Shown here: piece by piece, positions 47,969 to 57,945 of the stretch
How positions within the stretch are numbered: the stretch's first letter is position 1
How the letters are laid out: every line of letters starts with the position of its first letter
Assembly: GCA_964559835.1 (NCBI GenBank)
Contig: CAZLJE010000028.1
Coordinates: 5,500-69,499, forward strand
Direction of reading: 5' to 3'
Length of the DNA: 64,000 bases
Origin: DAISJI01 sp964559835
GTDB lineage: Bacteria > Acidobacteriota > Terriglobia > Terriglobales > Acidobacteriaceae
The notes under the pieces: model-generated
Seen by the model: only the letters and a program-made list of their open reading frames with translations
Databases searched by the model: none
Told to the model about the DNA's origin: nothing
Made by a program: the position numbers and the translations under genes

Positions 47969-50861
47969 ATGACATTGGCTCGCCGTCGCCTCTGGCAGTG
48001 GCTGGTGTTTCCGCTGCTTGGCTGCCTGGTAGTGTGGACAGCCGTTGTTTTCACTTCTCAGCCCGCGTTCGCGGCAACACCTTCCTCGGGAACGATCAGC
48101 AGCACAACTCCAAATCTGACCTGGTGCGGAAGCACCGGCTGTTCGGCGGTGATCAACAGCGTCACATCGAGTCCCTTGAGTTCCGACTGCACCAACTCGA
48201 CCTGCGATGTGTACACGCTCACGGTGGGCGCGGCGCCGGCGAACACGCTGGTCGCGGTGAAGATCGCGTGGACGATCCCGGCGAACGACTTCGACCTGCA
48301 CGTGTACGACGCGAGCGGGAATGAAGTGTGCTCCTCGACTGGCGGCGCGCCGGAGACGTCGGAAGCATGCACGTTTCCAGCGGTAGCGGGCACGTACTCG
48401 GTGAAGGCATTGGAGTGGACAGTGGCGGGTGACAACTACGTCGGGACGGCACAATTGCAGGCCTCGCCGGCAGCGTCGACGCCGAACTACACCACGGGCG
48501 GGATCACGTTCAGCCCGAACGTGACGGTGAAGGGTCTCGGCGCGAGACGGCGAGCCGAGCAACCGGACGGATTACCTGGGCAATGCGTACGTGGGCGCGA
48601 TCCGCGGCTTTCCGGCGGGCGTGGACCTGTGGAAGTTCGATCTGAATTCGAGTTCGGCGACCTACGATCCGAACCTGCGCAACGCGGGGTACAAGGGGCA
48701 ACCGGACGCGTTTCCGACGAACACTCTGTTTGATCTCGGCGCGGACGGCGGCGGAGATATCGACCTGGCGGTGGGATTCGAGCCGCCGGCGGTCGGCAAC
48801 GGACAGCCGACGGTGGCGGAAGTGAGCTTGATCGCGGCGAATATCTCGGCGTCGAAGTCGACGGACCTCGGCAATACGTGGACGCTGGACCCGGCGGGGT
48901 CGTACATTCCGGCCGACGACAGGCAGTGGATCGAGTTCTACAAGGGCGACTATGTGTTCATGCTGTACCGAGCACCGATTCCGGCGACCCCGCTGTACGT
49001 GGCGACTTCGCTCGATGGCGGCCTCACGTATCCGATGACGGCATTGGTCAGCACGAGCGGAACGACGCCGGGATACATCTCGGTGGACCAGAACACCGGA
49101 TGGGTATTCGCGGCGCATGACAACTCCAGCGAGTTGCTGGTGAGCCGGGCGCAGTTCGATGCAGCGAACCCGCAGAACCCGCTGTCGTTCGCGACGACAA
49201 CGGTCGACAACACTACCAGCCACGGGCACCTGTTCGACTCGGTAAAGGTAGGGCACGACGGCACGGTGTACGCGCTGTGGTCGGACGATCACAACATCTA
49301 TTACTCGTATTCGAAAGACCACGGGACGACGTGGAGCGTGAAGACGCAGGTGAGCAATCCGAACTTCACGATCAACGACCGCAACGGCAATCCGCAGACG
49401 GTGAAGACGAACATCTTCCCATGGATGGAAGCGGGCAGCGCCGGGCGCGTGGACTTTGCGTGGTTCGCAACGACCGAGGGCAGCAACAACGACAACGCGG
49501 ACTGGGTAGTGATGTTCGCGCAGGCGACAAACGCCAACAGCAGCACGCCGACGTTCCGGCAGGTAACCGCGAGCGACCACTTCATCCACGCGGGGAACAT
49601 CAGCGAAATGGGACTTGGCGGAGCATCGAACCGCAACCTGCTTGATTACTTCCAAGTGTCGCTGGATCCGCAGGGTGGAGCGATGCTGGCGTTCGCCGAC
49701 GATCACAACGACTTCACCGGGCACACGTACGTCACGCACCAGATCAGCGGGCCGAGCGCGTATTCGGCGGCGAACGGCACGGGGTACGTGAAGACCGTCG
49801 CTGCCGCGGCGATCCCGCCGCAGAACCCGGCGTTACCGCAGGTGACGGACTTCCGAGACGACGTGGGAGCGGAGACGGCGGCCGTGCCGGGCGATAACGC
49901 CTGGGACATCACGTCGATCCGCTACGGCTGCCAGGCAACAGTGGACGGCAGCACGCTGCTGACAGCGGTGATGAGCGTGTCGAGCCTGGCGACGATCCCG
50001 CCGGAGTCGAACTGGCGGGTGAACTTCAGCGCCAACACGCTGGCGGGCCTGGCCGATCGCGGCGACCAGTTCTTCGTGATGGCGACGACGGAAACGACAA
50101 CGCCGACATTCACCTGGGGCACGGCGGCGCGCAATTCGGACGGTAGCTTTACGTATACGACGCGCGCGGCTACCGACGTCGGGTACTTCGATACGACGAA
50201 CAACCAGGTAGTGATGAAGGTCAACCTCAACCAACTGAACCAATTCGCGAGCAAGCCACTCAGCATTGGAAGCACGCTGATCGGGTTGCGCGGATCGACG
50301 TTCGAGATCCCGATCACCGTTAACAACGCGCCGGTGCTAGGGACGACAAGCGTAAGCGCGCCGCGTGATATCACGCGCGGCGGGTCGATCCCGATCGGCA
50401 GCCCGTTGCAGGGCGATACGACCGCGGGCATCGGCAATGCGTCGTACACGATCGGCAATTGCGCGGGCACAGCGGTACAGCCGCCGCCTCCACCGCCTCC
50501 GGGAACGCAGCAGGTGGCGAGCGAGTCGGGCGACGGTACCATTCCGGCCGGTGCATCAACGGGCAAGTTCCACTTCGACGTCGACAACAGCCCGGGCGGA
50601 ACGCTGACGTACACCGATAAAACCGCCAATATCAACCTGGTGAGCACGTCGATCACGAGCTTCATGCCGCCAAGCGGAGACCAATGCGTCAGCTTTACCG
50701 GGAATGCGCGGCTGAACGGCGAGGCGAACCACATCTTCACCGTCAAGGCGTGCGACAACGGAAACAACGGCGCAACGGATACGTTCACGATCAACATCGA
50801 CGCGAACTATTCGGCGACGGGCACGCTGAAGACCGGGAACATCAACATCCACGAGAAATAG
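47969..50861 (+). pseudogene. Secreted BNR/sialidase-like protein gene with a single-base frameshift
   Basis: Two overlapping ORFs in different frames (47969-48733 and 48591-50861) form one gene of roughly 960 codons. The 5' part has a signal peptide (LVFPLLGCLVVWTAVVFTSQPAFAA) and a beta domain (WTIPANDFDLHVYDASGNEV). The shift lies around 48535-48550 (GGCGCGAGACGG); one frame ends NVTVKGLGA, the other resumes ARDGEPSNRTDYLGNAYVGAI. The 3' part resembles BNR/sialidase-type propellers (STDLGNTWTLDPAGSYIPADDRQWIEFY, SKDHGTTWSVKTQVS), then a PPPPPPP linker and a C-terminal beta domain. Could be an inactivated gene, a programmed shift or an assembly error. Confidence 0.75.
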
Positions 50862-50889
50862 TTCTTTCCATCCCTCGACTGAATCGCCT

Positions 50890-50927
50890 GGCCGGTGCCG
50901 CAAGCGCCGGCCGATTTTTTCTATTTT
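50890..50927 (+). terminator. Rho-independent terminator
   Basis: Nine-base-pair stem GGCCGGTGC/GCGCCGGCC with one T-G pair and a CGCAA loop, then ATTTTTTCTATTTTT. It serves the frameshifted BNR gene. Confidence 0.8.
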
Positions 50928-51106
50928 TGCTTTTCGATTTTTGATCTTTGAATGTAACCCGAGCATTGCAGGACGGGCAGGCGCGGGTACTTTGGGAAGC
51001 GGGAATCGGAGTCGGAGAGGGCGCAGCGAATGAACTTCGAGCCGCGATCGGAGACGACCACTTGCTTGTGAATGCACGTCGCGCACAGCCCGGGAGAGGT
51101 GACCAC
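50921..51106 (-). CDS. Small Cys-rich protein
   Basis: About 61 residues starting from a GTG (VVTSPGLCATCIHKQVVV). Four cysteines in CATC ... RCALSD ... LQCSGY suggest a zinc-binding mini-domain; the central SDRGSKFIRCALSDSDSRFP and YPRLPVLQCSGY look conserved by composition, and such small proteins are frequent in Acidobacteria (recollection only). Upstream lie CACCACAGAGGTCACGAAGG repeats, and the last residues overlap the neighbouring terminator T-tract. Function unknown. Confidence 0.5.
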   Translation of the reverse strand: MVTSPGLCATCIHKQVVVSDRGSKFIRCALSDSDSRFPKYPRLPVLQCSGYIQRSKIEKQK

Positions 51107-51107
51107 A

Positions 51108-51240
51108 ACACCATTGTCGATTGTCGCTTGCCGATTGTCGAATGCGCAGGAAGACTCACCACAGAGGTCACGAAGGTACACGAAGGAAAACCAAAAAAGA
51201 TCAGTGCGGAGTGCGCAGAGAGGCAGAGTATAGAATCGTG
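51108..51240. repeat. ATTGTCGATTGTCGC and CACCACAGAGGTCACGAAGG repeats
   Basis: Word repeats of two families, followed by GTGCGGAGTGCGCAGAGAGG words, between two divergent small genes. Confidence 0.55.
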
Positions 51241-51252
51241 CACGGGTAAGCG

Positions 51253-51630
51253 ATGGGACTCTTCGACAAATTGCAAAAAAACAATGGCGGTCCGAAACCG
51301 GCGGCGATGGAGCATGCCGTGATCGTGCAGTTCAACTATATGCCGGCAACTTTGGATGAACTCTTCGGCTTGGAAGATCAACTGGAGAAGGCAATCGTAG
51401 CAGCGGATGCGGGAGAGTTCGACGGGAACGAGGTCGCCCTGGATGGACGGGACACACTGCTCTACATGTACGGCCCTGATGCCGACAAGTTGTACTCTGC
51501 AATCGAGCCGGTGCTCCTGATGTGGGAAGCGTTGAGCGAAGCGAGGGTGCTGCTGCGGTACGGGCCACCGGGAATCGACACGCGGCAGAAGACCGTGGTT
51601 CTCCCGAAGTACAGCACGACGACACACTGA
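51253..51630 (+). CDS. Small conserved hypothetical protein
   Basis: A 125-residue soluble protein. The alpha/beta pattern (AVIVQFNYMPATLDELFGLEDQLEKAI, GEFDGNEVALDGRDTLLYMYGPDADKLYSAIEPVLL) resembles DUF695/ferredoxin-like 'dinucleotide' hypotheticals, but no named family is certain. The ATG sits behind repeat words. No operon partner. Confidence 0.55.
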   Translation: MGLFDKLQKNNGGPKPAAMEHAVIVQFNYMPATLDELFGLEDQLEKAIVAADAGEFDGNEVALDGRDTLLYMYGPDADKLYSAIEPVLLMWEALSEARVLLRYGPPGIDTRQKTVVLPKYSTTTH

Positions 51631-51683
51631 AAACCGGGCTCCGGGCTCCGAAAAGCTAACTGTTACTCGCGTTATTCCGCCAA

Positions 51684-54600
51684 TCAATCTTCCGGCTTAA
51701 TCCGATACATATTCTTGACGCTCAATTCCACGCTGGCGGAACCCGCGGCGGTAGTGATGTTCAACTGGCCGGCGGCGGGGAACGGAACGTCGGCTTTGAC
51801 GCGAATGCTGATGCGGCAGCTGGATGCCGGTTGGAGCTCGCCGCCACAATCGTTCGTCTGCAGGAAGTCGCCGGACGGCGCGTCGATCGATACCGACATC
51901 GGTGAGGACAGCTTGTTCGTGAGCGTGATTTCGCGAGCCGGGGGGTCGCCCTTGTGGTCGTCGGCCGTGAAGTCGATCCGCGTTGCCGAGATTTCGAACG
52001 CGGCGGGCGCGGGTTCGTCGGACGAGCGGGCGACGCGAGGACCGTTGTCGCCGGCCAACGTGTCGGAGTGTGCGACAGGCCTGCGCGAAACGAGGTTGAT
52101 GGGAATCGCCAACACGCTGGAGAAGGAATCCGTCTTCGCGAGCACCTGCACGTCGTACACACCGGCGGGAGCGGAGTCCACCGAATCGGCGTAGCGGATA
52201 CGGACGTTCGCGCGCGCAGGCGAGCCCTTCAGAGTGAGCGTGGACGGCTGGACCTCGCAGGTAGTTCCGGCGGGGGCACCGAAGCAGGCGAGAGTGGCGG
52301 CGCCGGTTTCTCCAACGGGCGCGAAAACGATGGGCACGGTGGCAGCGGTCCCAGCGAGGACCGTGGTGGTCCCCGAACGCACCGGGCGCACCGGCCGGGA
52401 GGGCGTGAGCGTCGTCGGACCGGCGGCGGTGGTGCCGGCGACAGTGCCGGGGCGGGTTAACGTTTCGGTCGGATTGGCGCCGGTGCCGGAGAGGGAGGCG
52501 GTCTGTGTGCCGGCCGCATCCTGCACCGAGAAATTGCCGCTCGACGCCGTCAGCGTAGTCGGATGGAACGTCACTATGAGCGTGCAGCCGGCGCCCGCCG
52601 ATAGCGATGCCGGGCAGTTGTTCGTCTGCGAGTAGCCGGCGGGCAGGCTGAAGCCGCTGATCGATACCGCGGAAATCGTGGCGTTGCTCAGCGCGACGGG
52701 CATCGTCAGCGAACCGTTAACGACCACGTTACCAAAGGAAAGCGAAGCCGGCAGCAACGACACGGCGTTCGCCGCCGGCCCGGAGCCGGTCAGGTTCACC
52801 GTCAAGTTCGAAACCGAGCCGGTGTTGTTGACCGTCAGGGCGCCGGTGCGCGTACCGCTCCCGGTGGGTGTGAAGGTGACACTCACCGCGCAACTCCCGC
52901 CTCCGCTCAGAACCATCGCGTTACTGCAGGCAGGCAGGCGCGAGTTGTTGCGCACTGGCGAAACCGAAGCCGGGAGCGCGAACTCGGTCGGGTTATTGGT
53001 GATTGAAATCGTATTGAGCGTGACCGCGGCACTGCCGGTGTTAGTTACGACGACCGTCTGCGGTGCGCTGGCCAGGCCGAAACCTTGAGCGCCAAAGATG
53101 AGCGCGTTGGTTGAAAGCGTCGCGACGCCTCCCACGACCACGCGCCACGCGCTGCGGCCGTGGGTACCGGCGATGAGCGTACGCGAATTGGCGTCCATCT
53201 TGAGGCTGAGCACGGCGGACTTCGGCAGTCCGGTGACGAGCGTGTTCCAGGTGGGCGGCGAGGCGTTCGCGTTCGAGGTGTAGAAGACGCCGACGTCCGT
53301 GCCGACGTAAAGCGTGTTGGGGGCGGATGTGTCGACGACAATGTCGTTCACCGGCGAATGCGGCAGGTTGCCGGTGAGGTTGGTCCACGTCGCGCCGGTG
53401 TTGGTGGTCTTGTAAACGTAGCCAAGACCGTCGCCGCCAGGCCCGAAACCGCTGTTGTACTGGTCAAAGCCGGAGAAGGTGACGTAGGCAGTGGCGCCGC
53501 TGGTATCGGAGCGGTCGGGCATGACCTGCGTGATGGCACGGTTGGGCAGGCCGCTGCTACGGTCGGTGAAAGTGGCGCTGGCGCCAAGACTGGCGTTGGT
53601 TGTGACCTGCACCTTGGAGTTGCTGGTCCCCACCCACACGGTGTTATTCGTACCGACGCCGATGGCGCTGATCTTGCCGCTGGAGCTGGCGGTGAGGTCG
53701 GCACCGCCGGCCATAGCGGTCCAAGTCGAGGCCGAGTTGGTGGTCTGGTAAAGCTTGAACGAACCGAAGTAAAGCGTCGTCGGAGTGGAAGGATCGATGA
53801 CGAGCGGAGGAATGAACAGAGCTCGGTCTGAGGTCGTGATTCCTGTAGTGACCGCGCTAAAGGTGCCATAGGCGGGAGACGCCGAAGTAGATTTCTCGAT
53901 GTCGATCGGCCCCGTATTGCAGGCGGTGTACATGGTGTTGTTGTTGCTTGGGTCGATCGCGCTCCAGCCACCATCGCCGCACTCGACCTCGCTCCAGACA
54001 TAATTTCCCGTAAACAATTGCGTGCCGTTGTCCTGCGTACCACCCAGGGCAAGGTTGGCGGAAGCTACCGACATTCCGGGATAGAACTGAAGGGTGCCAA
54101 GAGATTTGGTCGGATCGGTCGCCGAGCCGTTCAGGTTATTCCACACGATGCTTAACGCCGCAGTAGCGGAGCTGGGCGCGTTGGAGCTGCTGTAGATGCC
54201 TCCGTCGGAGCCGAGATAGATGGTCGAGCTATCGGGCGAGAACGCGATGGCGTGCATATCGGCGTGGAGTTTCGAGAAGAAAGTGCCGGTGGGCTTGGAG
54301 ACTTCGGTCCATGTGCTGCCACCATCGGTGGAGCGCCACATCGTGCTGGGAGTGGCGACCTGGTCCCCGTAAGCGCCGCCCGCGAAGACGACCGAGTCAT
54401 TGTTGGGCACGACGCCGATCACGGTGTCATAAAAGCACTGGCTGGTGCAGTAGTTCGGGGGGTTCGACAGCGCCGCCCAAGTAGTGCCGCCATCGGTGCT
54501 CTTGTACATACCGAGAACGTTCTGAGTGGAGCTGTCACCGACGCCGAGATAAATGGTGGTCTTGATGGTGGCGCCGGTGTTGTTCTTGGCCAAGCCCATA

Positions 54601-55664
54601 GCAATGCGGCCAACGTTGGCGCTGGGATAAGTCGGGATGACGCCGCCGGTGATCAGGGTCCAAGTCTGCCCCGAGTCATTGCTGCGATAGAAGCCGTTGG
54701 TCGAATCGCCGCCCCAGTAGCCGATGGTCGCGTAGGAGATGCAGGAGTTGCCGCAATTGCTGGCGTTATTCGGGTCCCAGGCGACGACGTCGCCCGTGGC
54801 CGCGGCAAGCACATTGGTCCAAGTCGTCCCGCCGTCAGCGGTCCGCCAGATGCCAGAGTGCGGGCTGAAGCTGGAGGTGCTCTGCTGGAAGAATTGGACT
54901 CCGGCAATCGCCACCAGGCCACTACTACCCTTGAGAACAGCCAGCGACCCGATCTTCGCGCCACCGATGGTGGGTTGGATCGGGGCGCCGAACGTGGACT
55001 GCGCAAGCAGGGTCCAGGTCGAACCGCCATCGGCGGATTTCAGGATGCCGGCGCCATAGTAGTTATCCGCGCCGAAGTTGGACTCGCCGGTGCCGACCCA
55101 GACGTTCTGGGTGTTGTCGGGATCGAGGGCAACGGCGCCGATGGCCAACGTCTCGCGCCCGTCGGTGAGCGGTGTCCAGTTCGCGCCACTGTCGGTGGAC
55201 TTCCACACTCCGCCCATCGCCGCGCCGATATAGATCGTGCTCGGGGTGTTGGGGTCGATGACGATCGAGCTGATACGGCCGGAGACCGGAGAATTCTCGA
55301 AGACATTGGATGTGGGTTGCGGACCCATCGGCAACCAGACCGCGCCCGAGGCGGCAGGTGCTGTACCGTTTGCGAGCGAGAGTCCGCGGACGAGGTTGGG
55401 CTTGGCGGTCGTGCGGGACTCGTTGGCGATCATCTGCTCGACTTGGTTGAGGGCATCGAGGCGGACGCCCGCGGGGATGTGTCCGATGGGATACGCGCGC
55501 TGCTCGATGAACCACTGGGCGCGGCGATAGGGACGCGTGCGCTGGACGGAGGCGGGGACGCTCGAGGTGTCAGGGGCCTGCTGCGCCGAGAGGCAGGGCG
55601 CGAAGGACACGACAGAGAGGACCGCAAACAGCGCCACCGGCGTATAGACAGCCCATCGTCCCAT
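51684..55664 (-). CDS. Large secreted BNR/VPS10-like propeller protein with ASH-type domains
   Basis: A 1326-residue exported protein. Signal peptide near residues 1-28 (VALFAVLSVVSFAPCLSAQ). Residues about 110-800 are repeated Asp-box propeller blades with S-x-D-x-G-x-T-W motifs (STDSGANWTPL, SADGGSTWTLL, TADGGTTWTNV, SNDSGQTWTLI, STDGGSTWTEV). They are followed by two Ig-like ASPM/SPD-2/Hydin-type blocks (LIFGAQGFGLASAPQTVVVTNTG, LSFGNVVVNGSLTMPVALSN) with HigH-NTG strands, and a third near the C-terminus (PAPAAFEISATRIDFTADDH). It probably acts at the cell surface as a glycan-binding or adhesion protein. Composition is Thr/Ser/Gly-rich, as for other acidobacterial secreted proteins. Confidence 0.85.
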   Translation of the reverse strand: MGRWAVYTPVALFAVLSVVSFAPCLSAQQAPDTSSVPASVQRTRPYRRAQWFIEQRAYPIGHIPAGVRLDALNQVEQMIANESRTTAKPNLVRGLSLANGTAPAASGAVWLPMGPQPTSNVFENSPVSGRISSIVIDPNTPSTIYIGAAMGGVWKSTDSGANWTPLTDGRETLAIGAVALDPDNTQNVWVGTGESNFGADNYYGAGILKSADGGSTWTLLAQSTFGAPIQPTIGGAKIGSLAVLKGSSGLVAIAGVQFFQQSTSSFSPHSGIWRTADGGTTWTNVLAAATGDVVAWDPNNASNCGNSCISYATIGYWGGDSTNGFYRSNDSGQTWTLITGGVIPTYPSANVGRIAMGLAKNNTGATIKTTIYLGVGDSSTQNVLGMYKSTDGGTTWAALSNPPNYCTSQCFYDTVIGVVPNNDSVVFAGGAYGDQVATPSTMWRSTDGGSTWTEVSKPTGTFFSKLHADMHAIAFSPDSSTIYLGSDGGIYSSSNAPSSATAALSIVWNNLNGSATDPTKSLGTLQFYPGMSVASANLALGGTQDNGTQLFTGNYVWSEVECGDGGWSAIDPSNNNTMYTACNTGPIDIEKSTSASPAYGTFSAVTTGITTSDRALFIPPLVIDPSTPTTLYFGSFKLYQTTNSASTWTAMAGGADLTASSSGKISAIGVGTNNTVWVGTSNSKVQVTTNASLGASATFTDRSSGLPNRAITQVMPDRSDTSGATAYVTFSGFDQYNSGFGPGGDGLGYVYKTTNTGATWTNLTGNLPHSPVNDIVVDTSAPNTLYVGTDVGVFYTSNANASPPTWNTLVTGLPKSAVLSLKMDANSRTLIAGTHGRSAWRVVVGGVATLSTNALIFGAQGFGLASAPQTVVVTNTGSAAVTLNTISITNNPTEFALPASVSPVRNNSRLPACSNAMVLSGGGSCAVSVTFTPTGSGTRTGALTVNNTGSVSNLTVNLTGSGPAANAVSLLPASLSFGNVVVNGSLTMPVALSNATISAVSISGFSLPAGYSQTNNCPASLSAGAGCTLIVTFHPTTLTASSGNFSVQDAAGTQTASLSGTGANPTETLTRPGTVAGTTAAGPTTLTPSRPVRPVRSGTTTVLAGTAATVPIVFAPVGETGAATLACFGAPAGTTCEVQPSTLTLKGSPARANVRIRYADSVDSAPAGVYDVQVLAKTDSFSSVLAIPINLVSRRPVAHSDTLAGDNGPRVARSSDEPAPAAFEISATRIDFTADDHKGDPPAREITLTNKLSSPMSVSIDAPSGDFLQTNDCGGELQPASSCRISIRVKADVPFPAAGQLNITTAAGSASVELSVKNMYRIKPED

Positions 55665-55813
55665 ATGTCCTCACCCGCCGCGCAAACGGGAGCGCGGCAC
55701 TGAATTTCTCACTGCGCAAGGGGTTCGACTGGGGGAAGTCGTATGTGTGCAGATGAATGTGGGCGAATGATACCACCGGGCACGACGGCGAGGGAGGCAA
55801 AAAAAGCGCCGAA

Positions 55814-56161
55814 TCAGGCGATGGAGACGTCAGCGCGATCGAGCGGCTGTACATGCTGCGCGATCTTGCGCGCGAGCTTGTCTTCGGCAAGCTCCAGATC
55901 GTAGGCGGACTGGAGGTTGAGCCAGAAGCGCGCGCTGGTGTTGAAATATCTCGCCAGGCGAAGGGCAGTGTCGGGAGTGATGGAGCGGCGCTCGTGGACG
56001 ATCTCCGCGATCCGCGGCACGGGAACGCGCAGTGCCAGAGCGAGCGCGTTCATGCTGAGACCGAGCGGAACCATAAAATCCTCGCGTAGGATCTCGCCGG
56101 GGTGGATCGCCGGAAGTTTCTTAAGCGCCCTTTTCTTAGTAGTAGTCGACGATCTCGACAT
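55814..56161 (-). CDS. higA: HigA-family antitoxin, orphaned
   Basis: A 115-residue HigA/VapI-type XRE antitoxin. The start of the domain is IHPGEILREDFMVPLGLSMNALALALRVPVPRIAEIVHERRSITPDTALRLARYF, with HTH in LSMNALALALRVPVPRIAEI, then the characteristic FWLNLQSAYDLELAED. In intact loci higB precedes higA; here only the higB 3' end remains. May act as a repressor without its own toxin or protect against another HigB. Confidence 0.88.
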   Translation of the reverse strand: MSRSSTTTKKRALKKLPAIHPGEILREDFMVPLGLSMNALALALRVPVPRIAEIVHERRSITPDTALRLARYFNTSARFWLNLQSAYDLELAEDKLARKIAQHVQPLDRADVSIA

Positions 56162-56207
56162 CGTATGCGTCTCCTTCCCGCCAAATGAAACAAATATAAA
56201 TCGTTAC
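56136..56207 (-). pseudogene. higB: higB toxin 3' remnant
   Basis: In a frame shifted relative to higA, the sequence reads YICFIWREGDAYDVEIVDYY and a stop at 56138-56136, the usual HigB C-terminus (RICF.W..G.AYDVEIVDYH). It continues into the end of mnmE with no HigB N-terminus. About 20 codons remain, overlapping the higA start as in normal higBA operons. Confidence 0.75.
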
Positions 56208-57781
56208 TTGCCGATGCAGAACGTGGAGAAGATGAGGTTGAGGATGTCGTCAGTGGTGGTGGCGCCGGTGAGTTCGTCGAGCGCGCGGAGGGCGGCGTAG
56301 AGGTCCAGCAGCAGCATCTCGTGCGGCGTGCTGGTCTCGGCGGCCTTGGTGGCAGCGGCAAGCGACGCGAGAGCGGCGTTGACAGCGGTCTGCTGGCGGA
56401 CGTTGGTGAGCACGGCGGAATCACTTTCCGAGCCCCTGGAAGTCAGGGCAATGATACGGCGGCGCAGGTCGGCGATGCCGACGCCGGTGAGGGCGGAGGT
56501 TCGGACACGGCTGTCAGCTGTCGGGTCTCGGCTCTCGGCAACAGCAGATTCCTCGTCGGAATCACGTCCTCTTCGGAATGACGAGTCATTGGCACGGCTG
56601 AAGCCGTGCCCTTCCGAAGACCCAGGGTCCCTCGACTCGGACTGAAGTCCTCGCTCGGGATGACAGGAGGAAGGTGCGCTGGTTGTCGCCGGGCTAAAGC
56701 CCGGCGCTTCCACCGAAAGCAGGTCGGATTTGTTGAGCACGACAATGGAGGTGCGGTCCGCTACTTGGGCGAGGAGTTCGTCGTCTTCGGGAGTGTGCGG
56801 CTGAGAGGCGTCAAGGACTACGAGGACAAGGTCGGCGTCGGCGAGGGCTTCCATGGATTTGCGGATGCCGATGGATTCGGCTTCGTCAAGGGCGTGGCGG
56901 ATGCCGGCGGTGTCCACGAGATGAACCGGGATGCCGCCGAGCGAAACGGTTTCGGTGACGAGGTCGCGTGTGGTTCCTGGCGTGGCCGTCACGATGGCGC
57001 GCTCACGCTCGACAAGGCGGTTGAACAGCGACGACTTGCCGACGTTGGGGCGGCCAACGATGGCGAGCGTCAGACCGTCGCGGACGAGCTTGCCGAAGGA
57101 AAAAGAGCGGCTGAGATCGCGCAGGGGAGCGGCCACCGCGTCGATGCGCGCGCGGACCTGGTCCCACGGCAGGACGGAGACATCGTCTTCGGCGAAATCA
57201 ATGCCTGCTTCCAGCGTGGCGATCAGCTCGACCAGCTTCTGCTTGGTGGGAGCGATCGTGTGCGATAACGAGCCGCCGAGCTGGCGAGCAGCGACGCGGG
57301 CCTGGAACAAAGTCTGCGAATCGATGAGATCGCGGACGGCTTCGGCCTGGGTGAGGTCGAGGCGGCCGTTGAGGAAGGCGCGCATGGTGAACTCGCCGGG
57401 TTCGGCGAGGCGCGCGCCACGGGCGAGACACTGCTCGACGATGTATCGCAACACGACAGGAGAGCCGTGGGCGGAGATTTCGACGATGTCGTCGGTGGTG
57501 TAGGAGTGCGGCTTGGCGAAATAGGTGACGACGACTTCGTCGATCTTTTCGGCGGGTGTGACCGGCGAGACGCCGATGTTCCGGTCCGAAGTGGCAGGCG
57601 AGACGCCCGCGTTACCGTGGATGAGTTCGCCGAAGACGGCGCGGTTCGGCTCGAGCGGATGTTTGAGCCTGAGCAACGGGTCGGCGATGGAGCGCGCTTC
57701 GGGGCCGGAGAGACGGACGACACCGATGCCACCGCGGCCGGGCGGCGTGGAGATGGCGACGATGGTGTCGTCGAGATGCAC
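56204..57781 (-). CDS. mnmE: MnmE (TrmE), tRNA modification GTPase, with two repeat-derived insertions
   Basis: GTPase that works with MnmG on wobble-uridine modification of tRNA. N-terminal tetrahydrofolate domain (DTIVAISTPPGRGGIGVVRLSG). G domain with P-loop VGRPNVGKSSLFNRL, switch region TPGTTRD and DTAGIRHALDEAESIGIRKS, and NKSD. C-terminal CIGK motif (CxGK). At 525 residues it exceeds the usual 450-460. Two in-frame segments explain this: AGVSPATSDRNIGVSPVTPA (DNA 57555-57620), made of the GACCGGCGAGACGCC word, and SSCHPERGLQSESRDPGSSE and following (DNA 56515-56700), made of the GTCGGA...AGGATGACA element. Both are in loops and leave the motifs intact. Confidence 0.95.
   Translation of the reverse strand: MHLDDTIVAISTPPGRGGIGVVRLSGPEARSIADPLLRLKHPLEPNRAVFGELIHGNAGVSPATSDRNIGVSPVTPAEKIDEVVVTYFAKPHSYTTDDIVEISAHGSPVVLRYIVEQCLARGARLAEPGEFTMRAFLNGRLDLTQAEAVRDLIDSQTLFQARVAARQLGGSLSHTIAPTKQKLVELIATLEAGIDFAEDDVSVLPWDQVRARIDAVAAPLRDLSRSFSFGKLVRDGLTLAIVGRPNVGKSSLFNRLVERERAIVTATPGTTRDLVTETVSLGGIPVHLVDTAGIRHALDEAESIGIRKSMEALADADLVLVVLDASQPHTPEDDELLAQVADRTSIVVLNKSDLLSVEAPGFSPATTSAPSSCHPERGLQSESRDPGSSEGHGFSRANDSSFRRGRDSDEESAVAESRDPTADSRVRTSALTGVGIADLRRRIIALTSRGSESDSAVLTNVRQQTAVNAALASLAAATKAAETSTPHEMLLLDLYAALRALDELTGATTTDDILNLIFSTFCIGK
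56515..56700. repeat. CTTCGGAATGAC/GGACTGAAGTCC and CAGGCGAGACGCC-family repeats inside mnmE
   Basis: Clustered relatives of the TCGGACTTACGTC..AGGATGAC element, plus GGCACGGCTGAAGCCGTGCC and GCCGGGCTAAAGCCCGGC hairpin units, all translated in frame. Confidence 0.75.
57555..57620. repeat. GACCGGCGAGACGCC word repeat inside mnmE
   Basis: Two tandem units (GTGACCGGCGAGACGCCG and GGCAGGCGAGACGCCCGC) in frame. Intergenic relatives: 46668-46690, 59660-59682 and 62284-62308. Confidence 0.75.
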
Positions 57782-57794
57782 CAGGTGAGTCTAA

Positions 57795-57945
57795 ACGGCG
57801 GTAGGTCGTAGGTGGTAGGTCGGAAGAGCTGGTTCACACGAAGGACACGAAGGTAAACACGAAGGCGCTCACCACAGAAGTCGCAGAGGTTCACAGAGTC
57901 AGTTCGCGCACGAGGCACGCCGACCTACGACCTACGCGTCCCGGC
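57795..57945. repeat. GTAGGTCGTAGGTGG, ACACGAAGGACACGAAGG repeats
   Basis: GGTAGGTCGTAGGTGGTAGG words, then ACGAAGGACACGAAGG/CACCACAGAAGTCGCAGAGG, then GCCGACCTACGACCTACG. A second GTAGGTCGTAGGTCGG cluster lies at 58885-58985, on the other side of the DUF1003 gene. Confidence 0.6.

Noticed and set aside
49922..50797. 291-residue minus-strand ORF
   Set aside because: Antisense shadow of the secreted BNR-type gene; no motif.
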